47,698 nt of DNA from an uncultured Opitutia bacterium (lineage in GTDB: Bacteria; Verrucomicrobiota; Verrucomicrobiia; Opitutales; Opitutaceae), in NCBI GenBank assembly GCA_903872425.1, contig CAIQKQ010000115.1:1-47698 (forward strand). Reading direction: 5' to 3'. A program made the translations under genes and the position numbers. Shown piece by piece: positions 25,166 through 33,835 of this stretch. Under the pieces are notes generated by a model, which was given only the letters and a program-made list of their open reading frames with translations, did not search any database and was not told where the DNA came from. How positions within the stretch are numbered: the stretch's first letter is position 1; the number at the start of each line of letters is the position of its first letter.

Positions 25166-25633
25166 TCAACGTTGCTTGGCCTGGCGGTTGGCGCGTTCGC
25201 TTAGGCGCTCGATAAAAATCTCCACCCGGGCAGCGCGCGTCACGGGCGCGCGGGCGACATCGAGGTAGCCGACCATCGCGCGGCGATACGAGGCAGGCGC
25301 GCACTCCCAAGCGGTCATCGCTGCTGGGCGAAAGTGCATCGCTCGCCGCAAGTCGGCGGGCGGCTCTACGTCGCGCGTATTTTTGTCATGCTTGAGGTCA
25401 AGCGTGATATTGTCGCCGAGCCCCAGTCCGGCGGGCCGAAATATGTCGGTCCGCACATGGACGCGCCCGCGTCCACGCCCCGCCGGCATCACGGTGGAAA
25501 GGTAGGTTTCGCCGAGGCAACGCACCGCAACCGGCACGCGCAGTCCGCCGCCGAGCGCTTTCACCACGGCGGCTGGCACCTCGACAACGTAAAGCACGCC
25601 GAGCTTGCGGATGGGAGCGGTGATTGAAGGCAT
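25166..25633 (-). CDS. DUF1905/YdeI (OmdA)-like protein
   Basis: A 155-residue cytoplasmic protein. The N-terminal half matches DUF1905: a small beta barrel with 'LYVVEVPAAVVKALGG' and 'LRVPVAVRCLGETYLSTVMP'. The C-terminal segment ('APASYRRAMVGYLDVARAPV' then 'TRAARVEIFIERLSE') matches the YdeI/OmpD-associated bacteriocin-protection family, which has a short helical repeat at this place. Molecular role is not established. It precedes nth by 6 bp, suggesting a bicistronic unit. Confidence 0.85.
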   Translation of the reverse strand: MPSITAPIRKLGVLYVVEVPAAVVKALGGGLRVPVAVRCLGETYLSTVMPAGRGRGRVHVRTDIFRPAGLGLGDNITLDLKHDKNTRDVEPPADLRRAMHFRPAAMTAWECAPASYRRAMVGYLDVARAPVTRAARVEIFIERLSERANRQAKQR

Positions 25634-25714
25634 GACCCCATGGTCGGAGTCGTCGCGCGGCCCGTCCCAAGCTTTTCTCTGGCCGAGGATAACGGCGCGG
25701 CGTGCGGCCGACGA

Positions 25715-25954
25715 TTATTTTTTCTTGGCGTCGCCGCCGCCCCTTTTGCCGCCGCCAGCCGCGAGCACAGTGCCAGCCAGCACGCCCACGGCGAAGACGC
25801 CGAAATAAATCAGCGCGGCGGTCGCGTGGATCTTTTCCTTCGAGGCGACCGGGAAGGAAAAATCAATCTTGTCGGTGTTGTTCATGCCCACATAGAGCAT
25901 GACAAACAGGAGGGCGAGAAATAGGATGGCTTTGAGAACGGCTTTGAAGCTCAT
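25715..25954 (-). CDS. LapA-like (DUF1049) inner-membrane protein
   Basis: A 79-residue protein with two membrane helices ('LKAILFLALLFVMLYVGMNN' and 'ALIYFGVFAVGVLAGTVLAA') separated by a short loop 'TDKIDFSFPVA', and a Gly/Lys-rich tail. The topology and the Asn followed by a hydrophobic strand between helices fit the LapA/DUF1049 family, involved in lipopolysaccharide assembly regulation in E. coli. Function here is inferred. It is divergent from the TrmH-type gene. Confidence 0.7.
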   Translation of the reverse strand: MSFKAVLKAILFLALLFVMLYVGMNNTDKIDFSFPVASKEKIHATAALIYFGVFAVGVLAGTVLAAGGGKRGGGDAKKK

Positions 25955-26067
25955 GGATGAAGTGGTTGACCCGACTGTGACGTGCCCGCCGTCTGGTGCA
26001 AAAACAAAACGGTCACATTTGCGCGGAGAAAATTGCCAAGCGTCCCGCAGTTGGCCTTGCTCACGCG

Positions 26068-26886
26068 ATGCTGACCAAGGCTGACATCGCTCACGTGCGC
26101 GATTTGCGCGAGAAAAAGCACCGCGAAGCGGCAGGGCAGTTCGTTGTCGAGGGCAGCAAAGTCGTCGCCGAGCTGCTGGCGGCTGGCTATCCGTTCGAGG
26201 CGCTCTACGTGACGCCAGAGTGGTGGGAGAAAACTGGTGCTACGACGCCTCCAGCCCAGGAGGATCCCCCTCGTTTGGCCCCAAACGCGCCGGGGTCGGT
26301 GCGGCCCCGACTCACAAATGTGACGGCCACCGAGATGGCCCGCATCAGCCATTTTCCTACGCCATCGCCCGTGCTTGCCATCGGCCGCATTGTGCGTGAA
26401 CCACTTCCGCTCGGCGCGCTCGACCGTGGCCTCACCCTCGTGCTCGATGGGGTGCAGGATGCCGGCAATGTCGGCACCCTGCTGCGCGTCGCCGATTGGT
26501 TCGCCTTCGACCGTCTCCTGCTCTCGCCCGATTGCGCCGACCTATATTCCCAGAAAGTCATCAACGCCAGCATGGGTTCATTCGCGCGGGTGCGCGTCCA
26601 CACCGCACCGTTGGCCGAAGCACTTGCTGGTTGCGCCGCGCCAGTGCTCGGCTGCGACCTCGTCGGCGACAGCGCCCATACCCTGCCGCCGTTGCGCGAC
26701 GCCGTGCTCGTCATCGGCAGCGAAGGCCGCGGACTTTCGCCCGCCGTGGCCACACGCGTCACACGCCGCGTGACTATCCCGCGTCACGGCACAGCCGAGT
26801 CGCTCAACGCCGCGATCGCCGCGGCCATTGTCTGCGACAACCTCCGCCGCGCGCGGGCTGGGACTGAGAGTGAATCTCCAGCTTAG
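26068..26886 (+). CDS. TrmH/SpoU-type RNA 2'-O-methyltransferase
   Basis: A 272-residue SPOUT-fold enzyme that methylates ribose 2'-OH in rRNA or tRNA using S-adenosylmethionine. Motif 1 'LVLDGVQDAGNVGTLLRVAD', motif 2 'VLVIGSEGRGLSPAV' and motif 3 'VTIPRHGTAESLNAAIAAAI' are intact, and an N-terminal substrate-binding domain ('HREAAGQFVVEGSKVVAELL') is present. Residues about 57-81 form an extra Pro-rich stretch ('PPAQEDPPRLAPNAPGSVRP') encoded by hairpin-rich DNA, absent from the usual family layout. The ATG at 26068 is preferred; the frame is open to 25996. Target nucleotide is unknown. Confidence 0.92.
   Translation: MLTKADIAHVRDLREKKHREAAGQFVVEGSKVVAELLAAGYPFEALYVTPEWWEKTGATTPPAQEDPPRLAPNAPGSVRPRLTNVTATEMARISHFPTPSPVLAIGRIVREPLPLGALDRGLTLVLDGVQDAGNVGTLLRVADWFAFDRLLLSPDCADLYSQKVINASMGSFARVRVHTAPLAEALAGCAAPVLGCDLVGDSAHTLPPLRDAVLVIGSEGRGLSPAVATRVTRRVTIPRHGTAESLNAAIAAAIVCDNLRRARAGTESESPA
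26248..26287. repeat. Hairpin-rich segment inside the TrmH-type gene
   Basis: Two perfect stems occur side by side: CCTCC/GGAGG (26248-26263, 6-nt loop) and CGTTTGG/CCAAACG (26272-26287, 2-nt loop). A CGGGG/CCCCG pair follows just after. The segment is read in frame and encodes the extra residues in the linker of the methyltransferase. Confidence 0.5.
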
Positions 26887-26990
26887 AGCCTACGGGCTAG
26901 TGCGGGCAAATTTACTCCTTAAACACTGCTTGCATCGCCGCCGTGGTGCGTTTGCTTTGCACCGTACTTGCTATTTCTTCTCTTCTCGCC

Positions 26991-28220
26991 GTGACTGACA
27001 CTCCCTCCTCTTCCTCGCGCCTCGGCGCCAAACTGCGTCACGCCGCTGTCGCGGTCGTCCATTGGTTTGACTCCGATTACGCTCCCGGCGGTGCCGAAAA
27101 GATCCGCGCCGCCCCCGACAAGGTGGACTGGATGCGCTGCATCCCTTTCCTCATTTTGCACGTCGGTTGCCTCGGTGTAATTTGGACAGGTTGGAGCCCC
27201 TTCGCGGTCGGTTTCGCCGTAGCCTTTTACTTTGTGCGGATGTTTGCGGTCACGGGTGTCTATCACCGCTATTTCTCACACAAAACCTACTCCACGTCGC
27301 GTGTCGGGCAGTTTTTGCTTGCGCTCTGGGGCGGCACGACGGTGCAACGCGGCGCGCTCTGGTGGGCCTACCATCACCGCCACCACCACCTACACTCCGA
27401 CGACGAGGAAGACGCGCATTCGCCGCACGTTCACGGTTTCTGGTGGTCGCACATCGGATGGATCACGAGTCGGAAAAATTTTCCGACCGACTACTCCAAG
27501 GTGCGCGACCTCGCCAAGTTTCCTGAGCTCGTCCTCCTAAACCGCTTCGACACCGTCGTACCGATCCTCACCGCCATTGCCGTGTGGGGGCTCGGTTGGG
27601 GGTTAGAAATTTATGCGCCGGCACTTGGCGTGACGAAGTGGCAGATGCTCTGGTGGGGCTTTTTCGTGAGCACGACGGCGCTGTTTCACGGCACTTCGTG
27701 CATTAACTCAATGGCACACCTGATGGGTCGTCGCCGTTTCCAGACCAGCGACGACTCCCGGAACAGTTTCATCCTAGCCCTCATCACGCTCGGCGAGGGC
27801 TGGCACAACAACCACCATCGCTACATGAGCAGCACGCGCAACGGGTTTTACTGGTGGGAAATTGACCCGACCTACTACGGCCTGAAATTGCTCTCCTGGA
27901 CCGGCCTTATCTGGGGCCTTAAGCCTGTGCCACAGACCGTGCTCGAGGAGGGGGCGCGGGCCGAGCACGCTGCCAGCGTCGCTGCCGCGCAACGCGCCGC
28001 CGTCCACCATGGTGATTTTTCCTACGCTACACTCAAGCGGGTCGTCCCCACCGCCGCTGCGCTTGCCGTTGCCACCGCGACCGCCGCGCAAGCCACCATG
28101 CCCAAAAAGGCCGAAGACCCCGCGATGCACAAGGACATGACCGAGCTCGCTCACGAGCTGGCGCAGAAACAGCAGGCGCCCACTGCGACGCCTGCATCTG
28201 ATACGCCCCGCCAGGCGTAA
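26991..28220 (+). CDS. Membrane acyl-lipid desaturase (delta-9 type)
   Basis: A 409-residue diiron membrane desaturase. The three His boxes are intact: HRYFSH (residues 92-97), HHRHHH (128-133) and HNNHH (272-276), with 'WDWMRCIP'-like hydrophobic segments between. It introduces a cis double bond into acyl-CoA or phospholipid chains. The C-terminal extension of about 100 residues is Ala/Gln-rich. The GTG at 26991 is chosen: codons between the earlier GTG at 26943 and this point are unlike the GC-rich coding bias and form a pyrimidine-rich leader. First gene of the lipid cluster; the next gene starts 62 bp after its stop. Confidence 0.9.
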   Translation: MTDTPSSSSRLGAKLRHAAVAVVHWFDSDYAPGGAEKIRAAPDKVDWMRCIPFLILHVGCLGVIWTGWSPFAVGFAVAFYFVRMFAVTGVYHRYFSHKTYSTSRVGQFLLALWGGTTVQRGALWWAYHHRHHHLHSDDEEDAHSPHVHGFWWSHIGWITSRKNFPTDYSKVRDLAKFPELVLLNRFDTVVPILTAIAVWGLGWGLEIYAPALGVTKWQMLWWGFFVSTTALFHGTSCINSMAHLMGRRRFQTSDDSRNSFILALITLGEGWHNNHHRYMSSTRNGFYWWEIDPTYYGLKLLSWTGLIWGLKPVPQTVLEEGARAEHAASVAAAQRAAVHHGDFSYATLKRVVPTAAALAVATATAAQATMPKKAEDPAMHKDMTELAHELAQKQQAPTATPASDTPRQA

Positions 28221-28282
28221 ACTCAACGCATCACGCGCGGCTCGCGCATCTTGCTGTCCTCGTCATCGCACTCCGTCCTTCC

Positions 28283-29572
28283 ATGAATCGGGTGGCGATT
28301 ATCGGCTCTGGGATTGCGGGCCTCGGCTGCGCCCATTTTCTTCAGCACGACTGCGACCTCACAATTTTCGAACAGGCCGACTACGCAGGCGGCCATACGA
28401 ACACTGTCTCCGTCACGGAATCCAGCACCGGCCGGGCGCTGCCGATTGACACGGGGTTTATGGTGTTCAACCACGTCACTTACCCGCTACTCACGCGCCT
28501 GTTTGCAGAGCTGTGCGTGCCGCTCAAACCCGCCCCGATGTCGTTCAGCGTGCGACACACCGGCAGCGGACTCGAGTTCGCCGGCTCCTCGCTCAACCAC
28601 CTCTTCGCCCAGCGCCGCAACCTCCTTCGTCCGCGTTTCTGGCGGATGCTCGCCGCCATCGCGCGATTCAACCGAGAAGCGGTCGCCGCGCTCGACGACC
28701 CCGCGGCGCAAAGAGAAACCCTCGCCGACTATGTCCGCCGGCGCGCCTACGGAGAGGATTTTTTTAACCTCTACCTCGTGCCGATGAGCTCTGCCGTGTG
28801 GAGTACGCCGCCAGAGCTGATGCTCGCGTTTCCTGCGACCACCCTGCTGCGTTTTTTTCACAACCACGGTTTCCTTGGCCTGCATACCCAACACCCCTGG
28901 TGGACGGTGGACGGCGGCGCGAAAACCTATGTCGAGAAACTCACTGCGCCTTTCCGCTCCCGTCTCCGCCTCAGCACGCCCGTCACGCGCGTCGCACGCC
29001 CGCCCGGCGGTGGTGTCACCCTGACGACGGCCGACGGCGTCGAACACCCCTTCTCCCGGGTAATCCTCGCCTGTCATCCCGACCAGTCACTCGCCCTGCT
29101 GGCAGATCCCACGCACGACGAAACACGCCTCCTCTCCGAGTTTCGTTATCAGCCCAACACCGCCACGCTCCACACCGACGCCACCGTGATGCCGCGCGCA
29201 CGTCTCGCCTGGTCGAGCTGGAACTACGAAATCAATCGCGCCGCTGACGGCGGTTTCTCCACGGCCACCCATTATTGGATGAACTCGCTTCAAGGGGTGA
29301 GTGATCGCGAAAATTTCTTTGTGACGATCGGCCGCCCTGACAGCCTCGCGCCCGAAAAAGTCCTTCGCCGGATTGCCTACGCCCACCCCTTGTTCAGTCT
29401 GGGCGCGATCCGCGCGCAGGCGGAAATTCCCACCCTCCACGCCGCCGCCGTCGGCAAGACTGAGACCTATTTCGTCGGAGCGTGGCAACGCTACGGTTTC
29501 CACGAAGACGGCCTCTTCAGCGCCCACCGGCTCGCGACCCAGCTCCTCGCTCGCGACGCGTGGCCGGTTTGA
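28283..29572 (+). CDS. FAD/NAD(P)-binding amine-oxidase-like protein (COG2907)
   Basis: A 429-residue flavoenzyme. The N-terminal Rossmann motif 'VAIIGSGIAGLGCAHFL' and 'FEQADYAGGHTNTV' bind FAD; the C-terminal FAD-contact region reads 'FVGAWQRYGFHEDGLFSAH'. It belongs to the predicted NAD/FAD-binding family that sits beside DUF1365 and CFA-synthase genes in many proteobacterial lipid operons. Its reaction is not established; oxidation of an unsaturated or methylated acyl chain is an inference from context. It follows the desaturase by 62 bp. Confidence 0.9.
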   Translation: MNRVAIIGSGIAGLGCAHFLQHDCDLTIFEQADYAGGHTNTVSVTESSTGRALPIDTGFMVFNHVTYPLLTRLFAELCVPLKPAPMSFSVRHTGSGLEFAGSSLNHLFAQRRNLLRPRFWRMLAAIARFNREAVAALDDPAAQRETLADYVRRRAYGEDFFNLYLVPMSSAVWSTPPELMLAFPATTLLRFFHNHGFLGLHTQHPWWTVDGGAKTYVEKLTAPFRSRLRLSTPVTRVARPPGGGVTLTTADGVEHPFSRVILACHPDQSLALLADPTHDETRLLSEFRYQPNTATLHTDATVMPRARLAWSSWNYEINRAADGGFSTATHYWMNSLQGVSDRENFFVTIGRPDSLAPEKVLRRIAYAHPLFSLGAIRAQAEIPTLHAAAVGKTETYFVGAWQRYGFHEDGLFSAHRLATQLLARDAWPV

Positions 29573-29611
29573 CGGGTTTTGAGCCCCTAGGATTCGACCC
29601 ACGCGGCTGCC

Positions 29612-30040
29612 TCACTTCATCGACGAGAAATCGGTCGGCGAGAGAAACACCGACTCAGGCGTGCCAGCGACAATCGGACCGTTAACTTCGCTCGCGTTTT
29701 TGGCGGCCACCCATTCCGGGTCGGCGCGGAAAGCGGCCCATGAGGCGGCCGCGGCCTCGCGGCTCGCGTGCGCAAGCAGGTAGACAAGCTTGCCGCCTGC
29801 GCCGTCTTTGGCATCGGTCGTCACCCAGTAGCCGACGTTCTCCATGCCATGCTTTTCGAAGAGTCGCCGCGTGTGGTCGCGGAAGCGCGCTAGCACTTTG
29901 TCGAGATTGCCCGGCGTGGCGGTGTAGGTGCGCAGCTCATAGACGCGCAGACTGGCGGTGTGGGCCGGAGCTGGAACGGAGACCGAGGTGCAACCGGCGG
30001 CCAAAGCCAAGAACGCGAGCAAGGAAAAGGTTGATTTCAT
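29612..30040 (-). CDS. NIPSNAP-family lipoprotein
   Basis: A 142-residue lipoprotein with signal peptide and lipobox 'ALAAGCTSV' (Cys near residue 17). The mature part is a NIPSNAP ferredoxin-like fold: 'LRVYELRTYTATPGNLDKVL' with 'FRDHTRRLFEKHGMENVGYW' and 'LVYLLAHASREAAAASWAAF'. NIPSNAP proteins are widespread and of unclear function. It points against its neighbours and sits in the middle of the lipid-modification cluster, splitting it in two. It is probably envelope-located. Confidence 0.88.
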   Translation of the reverse strand: MKSTFSLLAFLALAAGCTSVSVPAPAHTASLRVYELRTYTATPGNLDKVLARFRDHTRRLFEKHGMENVGYWVTTDAKDGAGGKLVYLLAHASREAAAASWAAFRADPEWVAAKNASEVNGPIVAGTPESVFLSPTDFSSMK

Positions 30041-30246
30041 TAGGGAAGCAAAAGAAGGGAAGAAGGAGTTTTGGGCGTGAACATCAGCGGGCGGGCGGGA
30101 CGCGTCAATGCCTACAGCGCGCTAACGTAAAGCAGTCGCACATAATATGAAGGCACAGGGGGAATATTTTCTCCCTCTATCGCTCTTATAGGCGACTAAT
30201 CTTCACGCTTGCGCGTGGCTCGGCCGCTGCCACTCTCTGTCCCGTC

Positions 30247-31395
30247 GTGCCGCCTCTGCGCTCCCGTCTCTACGACTGTCACGTCATGCACCGCCGCTTC
30301 GCCCCTAAGGCGCACCGGTTCGCCTACCGCATTTTTCTGTTTGCCATCGACCTTGATGAGCTGGACGCACTTGACCAGCGACTGCGGCTTTTCTCCGTCA
30401 GTCGCACAAACCTCTACTCATTTCGCGACAGCGACTATCTGCCGACGGGCGAGGGAAGGTGGAATGTATCATCCCATCGAGCGTCAACCTCCCGTGGGAG
30501 CGAAGACGTGCCGCCGGCGCCGGCCAAATCGGGCATACCGGGGACGTCGCGCTCTACCCTCAAATCCCGCATCACCGCCTATCTCGCAACGCATGGCGTG
30601 GACCTTGCCGGCGGCCGCGTCGAGCTCGTCACGATGCCTCGCGTCGCCGGCTATCTGTTTAATCCTGTCTCATTTTATTTCTGCTACGACCTTGCCGGCC
30701 ACTGCATCGCCGCCGTGCCGGAAGTGACAAACACCTTCCGCGAGATGAAACCGTTTTTTCTCGGGCCAGATGACAAATGCTATGCCGATGAAGTCGGAGA
30801 TCCGAACCGGGCGACCAAAGTCCGGCCGATCACCGGGCCTTCCGCCGAGTCTTACGCTGGCTCAGTCCCGTCTCCGGTCTGCTTTCACCAACGCGTGCCA
30901 AAGCACTTTTACGTCTCCCCGTTTTCCGACATGGATGTGGCCTTTGACTTTAAATTGCGCCCGCCCGGCGAGCGGCTCGCACTGCAGATTGACGACTACG
31001 TCGGCGACGCGCGCATGCTCACCAGCACGCTCACCGGTCGCGCCCGTCCGCTCACGGATGCTGCGCTCCTTGCGTGCACGTTCCGCCATCCGCTCATGCC
31101 TCTCCGCACGATCTCACTCATCCATTGGCATGCACTCCGGCTATGGCTTAAACGCGTCCCGTGGTTCGCCAAGGCCGCCCGCGCCACCGACCAGCGCGAC
31201 CTCTACCGTCCGCACCATTCGCTCGTCAAAACCTACCCTCCTTCGAATTCGAATCCCGGCGCCCTTGCGACACCTAGCTCTCACTCCGACCTGAAAATTG
31301 ATAATTCAAATCTCATATTTTCCCGGCCCACCACCGCTCGTCCCTTGCCTACCCCACTCACACCGCCTCTCGCCCGGCGTCCCGACATCGCATGA
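30247..31395 (+). CDS. DUF1365 family protein
   Basis: A 382-residue protein with DUF1365 motifs: 'HRRFAPKAHRFAYRIFLFAI' near the start, 'VAGYLFNPVSFYFCYDLAG' and 'VTNTFREMKPFFL', 'RVPKHFYVSPFSDMD', and 'TISLIHWHALRLWLKRVPWF'. The family is regularly encoded between COG2907 flavoproteins and CFA-synthase homologues; its reaction is unknown. Residues about 70-103 are an extra low-complexity insert, and the last 50 residues after 'YRPHHSLVKTYPP' form an atypical tail over AT-rich DNA. Start is a GTG. Its stop overlaps the CFA-synthase-like start by 4 bp. Confidence 0.9.
   Translation: MPPLRSRLYDCHVMHRRFAPKAHRFAYRIFLFAIDLDELDALDQRLRLFSVSRTNLYSFRDSDYLPTGEGRWNVSSHRASTSRGSEDVPPAPAKSGIPGTSRSTLKSRITAYLATHGVDLAGGRVELVTMPRVAGYLFNPVSFYFCYDLAGHCIAAVPEVTNTFREMKPFFLGPDDKCYADEVGDPNRATKVRPITGPSAESYAGSVPSPVCFHQRVPKHFYVSPFSDMDVAFDFKLRPPGERLALQIDDYVGDARMLTSTLTGRARPLTDAALLACTFRHPLMPLRTISLIHWHALRLWLKRVPWFAKAARATDQRDLYRPHHSLVKTYPPSNSNPGALATPSSHSDLKIDNSNLIFSRPTTARPLPTPLTPPLARRPDIA
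30489..30524. repeat. Palindromic segment inside the DUF1365 gene
   Basis: CTCCC/GGGAG (30489-30500, 2-nt loop) and the 12-bp perfect palindrome GCCGGCGCCGGC (30513-30524) lie within the stretch encoding residues that interrupt the conserved DUF1365 fold. The reading frame is kept. Confidence 0.4.
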
Positions 31396-32744
31396 ACTCC
31401 AAAACTTTTTCGGCTCCCGTCTGCTCGACCGCTGGCACATCGGCCCGCGACCGCGCCACCACCACGCCCGCGCTCCCCACTTGCGGCGAGACGAAACACT
31501 CCGTTGCCCGTCGCGCTGTCCTGCGCTCGTTTGCCGATATGACGCGCGGCCACCTGTGCCTCGAATTTCCCGACGGTAGCGTGGCGGAATTCGGTTCAGT
31601 CGCCGACGCACAAGACCGCCGACTCCCACTCGGCCTGCCGGCCGCCGCCGTGATCCGTGTGCGCCGCGAGGCGTTTTTCCAAAAATGTTTTTGGGCTGGT
31701 GACATCGGCTTCGGCGAATCGTTCGTGGACGGCGACTGGGAGACGCCCAACCTCACGGCGGTCGTCGCGTGGTTCCTCCTTAACCTCGACACCGCGCCTG
31801 GACTTTCTGGCTCGCACCGTGCCCGTGTGCTCGCGCAAAATTTTCTGCACTTTGCCAACCGACTCGGCCACGCGCTCCGGCCCAACTCCCGTGCTACCGC
31901 CCGCAGCAATATTGCCGAGCACTACGACCTCTCCAACGATTTCTTTTCACTCTGGCTCGACCCGGCGATGATGTATTCTTCCGCGAAGTGGCCTGCACAC
32001 GCACCACACCTCACGCTCGCCGAAGCGCAACGGGAGAAAAACGATGCACTCTGCCGCGCACTCCGCCTCACATCGGCCGACCACGTTCTAGAAATCGGCA
32101 CCGGCTGGGGCGGCTGGTCCCTCCAGGCGGCACAAACCTACGGCTGCCGCGTCACGACCGTGACCATTTCGCGGCAGCAATTCGATCACGCCCGCCGCCG
32201 CGTCGCCGAGGCCGGCCTGGCCGACCGTGTCGAGGTGCGACTGCAGGACTATCGTGAGCTGTCGGGCGCGTTCGACAAAATCGTCTCTATCGAGATGATG
32301 GAGGCGATCGGCCACCGCTACTTGCCAGATTTTTGCCGGGTGCTTGACCGCGTGCTCAAGCCCAACGGCCTAATTGCGCTCCAGTTTATCACCTGCCCGG
32401 ATGCACGCTACGGCCAGTTTCGACGTGGTGTGGACTTCATCCAGAAGCACATTTTTCCCGGCTCGCTGCTGCTATCGCTCAACCGCGTCAACAACCACCT
32501 CACCCGCGCTGGCGGCTTCGTGCTACACGCGACTGACAATTTCGGCCATGATTACGCTCGAACGCTGCGCGAGTGGCGCGACCGCTTCACCACGCGGTTG
32601 GACGAGGTGCGCGCGCTGGGCTTCGACGACCGCTTCATCCGCAAGTGGAGTTACTACCTGAGCTATTGCGAGGCGGCCTTTGCGATGCGCAATATTTCCG
32701 TCGTTCACACACTCTACACGCGGGCGAATAATCTCCAGCTGTAA
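31392..32744 (+). CDS. Cyclopropane-fatty-acyl-phospholipid synthase homologue (lipid methyltransferase)
   Basis: A 450-residue SAM-dependent enzyme acting on unsaturated acyl chains of phospholipids. The SAM site is 'VLEIGTGWGGWSLQAAQTYG' and the partner motif 'VSIEMMEAIGHRYLPDF'; N-terminal lipid domain has 'GFGESFVDGDWETPNLT'. Key bicarbonate-site residues of E. coli Cfa differ: Cys139 is Ser here ('MMYSSAKW') and His266 is Gln/Phe ('ALQFITCPD'), while Glu239 and Tyr317 equivalents remain ('IEMMEAIG', 'FGHDYARTL'). This argues against classic cyclopropanation and for another methylation product. Overlaps DUF1365 by 4 bp. Confidence 0.9.
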   Translation: MNSKTFSAPVCSTAGTSARDRATTTPALPTCGETKHSVARRAVLRSFADMTRGHLCLEFPDGSVAEFGSVADAQDRRLPLGLPAAAVIRVRREAFFQKCFWAGDIGFGESFVDGDWETPNLTAVVAWFLLNLDTAPGLSGSHRARVLAQNFLHFANRLGHALRPNSRATARSNIAEHYDLSNDFFSLWLDPAMMYSSAKWPAHAPHLTLAEAQREKNDALCRALRLTSADHVLEIGTGWGGWSLQAAQTYGCRVTTVTISRQQFDHARRRVAEAGLADRVEVRLQDYRELSGAFDKIVSIEMMEAIGHRYLPDFCRVLDRVLKPNGLIALQFITCPDARYGQFRRGVDFIQKHIFPGSLLLSLNRVNNHLTRAGGFVLHATDNFGHDYARTLREWRDRFTTRLDEVRALGFDDRFIRKWSYYLSYCEAAFAMRNISVVHTLYTRANNLQL

Positions 32745-32803
32745 GGCTGCCCCTTGTCGGCGAGTCCTCTCCCTGCCGTATCAACCCATTGTCCTCGTCT
32801 CCC

Positions 32804-33205
32804 ATGCTGACCATTCTCCGCCTCCTTTTCGCCATCATCCTCGCCTCCATGCTGTGTGTCACGACGTGGGCGAGTTTGCGTTGCCCGCTGTTTGCTGTAC
32901 CGCATGACGTGTTTACCCACCCGTGGTTCATCGCGACGATGTTCGACACTTATTGGGGGTTCACCACGTTCTTTGTGTGGGTCGCCTACAAACAAACTGC
33001 TTGGCCCGCGCGCGTCGCCTGGTTCGTGGCGATCATGTTCCTCGGCAACATTGCCATGGCGGCCTACTGCCTGCGCGAGTTGGGCCACGCGCCTGCGGGC
33101 ACACCGCTCGCCGACGTGCTCACGCGCCGCGACAACGCGACCGGTTGGCTCGGGCCGGTGCTGGCTGCTTTCGGAGTTGCCGTCGTGCTGGGCGCTGCAC
33201 TGTGA
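32804..33205 (+). CDS. DUF1475 family membrane protein
   Basis: A 133-residue membrane protein with three to four helices. Motifs 'ILASMLCVTTWASLRCPLF', 'FTHPWFIATMFDTYWGF' and 'TTFFVWVAYKQTAW' match DUF1475, and 'NIAMAAYCLRELGH' lies near the third helix. Function unknown. ATG at 32804 is used; an in-frame TTG lies 15 bases earlier. It is 59 bp after the CFA-synthase homologue and close to DUF2062, supporting co-transcription. Confidence 0.8.
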   Translation: MLTILRLLFAIILASMLCVTTWASLRCPLFAVPHDVFTHPWFIATMFDTYWGFTTFFVWVAYKQTAWPARVAWFVAIMFLGNIAMAAYCLRELGHAPAGTPLADVLTRRDNATGWLGPVLAAFGVAVVLGAAL

Positions 33206-33220
33206 TACCTCCCTTTGCCT

Positions 33221-33835
33221 GTGGAAAACACCCCCTGCCCGCCCGCCACCCCCAAACCTCGCGCGCCCCTGCTCCCACCACGCGCGCGCACGCTGTGGCA
33301 ACGTCGGGTACGCGACCCCATCGTCATGCAGCTCACCCAGGGTATCACGCCGGAGAAAATCGCCCTCACCTTCGCCATCGGCAGCGCGTGCGCCTTGTTT
33401 CCCGTCTTTGGTGTCACATCGCTGCTGTGTTTTCTCGCCGCGTTCATCTGGCGGCTTAATCAGCCCATCATCCAAATTCTCAATCAGCTCCTGCTGCCCG
33501 TCCACATCGTGACGTTTCTGTTCTGCGTGCGATTTGGGGAAATTTTGTTTCGTGCGCCGACGACCGAACGCCTCCAGTTGGATCCACGAAAAATTCACGA
33601 GTTATATTTTGAAGATTTTTGGTCCCATCCGATTCACTCCCTGACGTTTTTCCTCCGGGACAACGCCGACAGCGTCATCTATTCCATCGTCGCGTGGTCC
33701 ATCCTCTTGCCGCTCTACGTACCAATCGTTTATTACACGACGCGGCCACTCATGCGCGGTATCGTGCGGGTAAAGGCCGAGGTCGCCGCGAAGCAGGCTG
33801 CCGTTACGCCGCCAGCTGGCCGCCGCACATTATGA
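33221..33835 (+). CDS. DUF2062 family membrane protein
   Basis: A 204-residue protein with a Pro-rich cytoplasmic head and the DUF2062 core: 'ITPEKIALTFAIGSACALFP' and 'CFLAAFIWRLNQPIIQILN', plus a terminal helix 'VAWSILLPLYVPIVYYTT'. The family is found next to lipid and lipopolysaccharide enzymes; a transport or scaffold role is only suggested. The GTG at 33221 is used; a TTG at 33215 is also in frame. The last bases overlap the DUF1295 start by 4 bp (ATGA). Confidence 0.85.
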   Translation: MENTPCPPATPKPRAPLLPPRARTLWQRRVRDPIVMQLTQGITPEKIALTFAIGSACALFPVFGVTSLLCFLAAFIWRLNQPIIQILNQLLLPVHIVTFLFCVRFGEILFRAPTTERLQLDPRKIHELYFEDFWSHPIHSLTFFLRDNADSVIYSIVAWSILLPLYVPIVYYTTRPLMRGIVRVKAEVAAKQAAVTPPAGRRTL

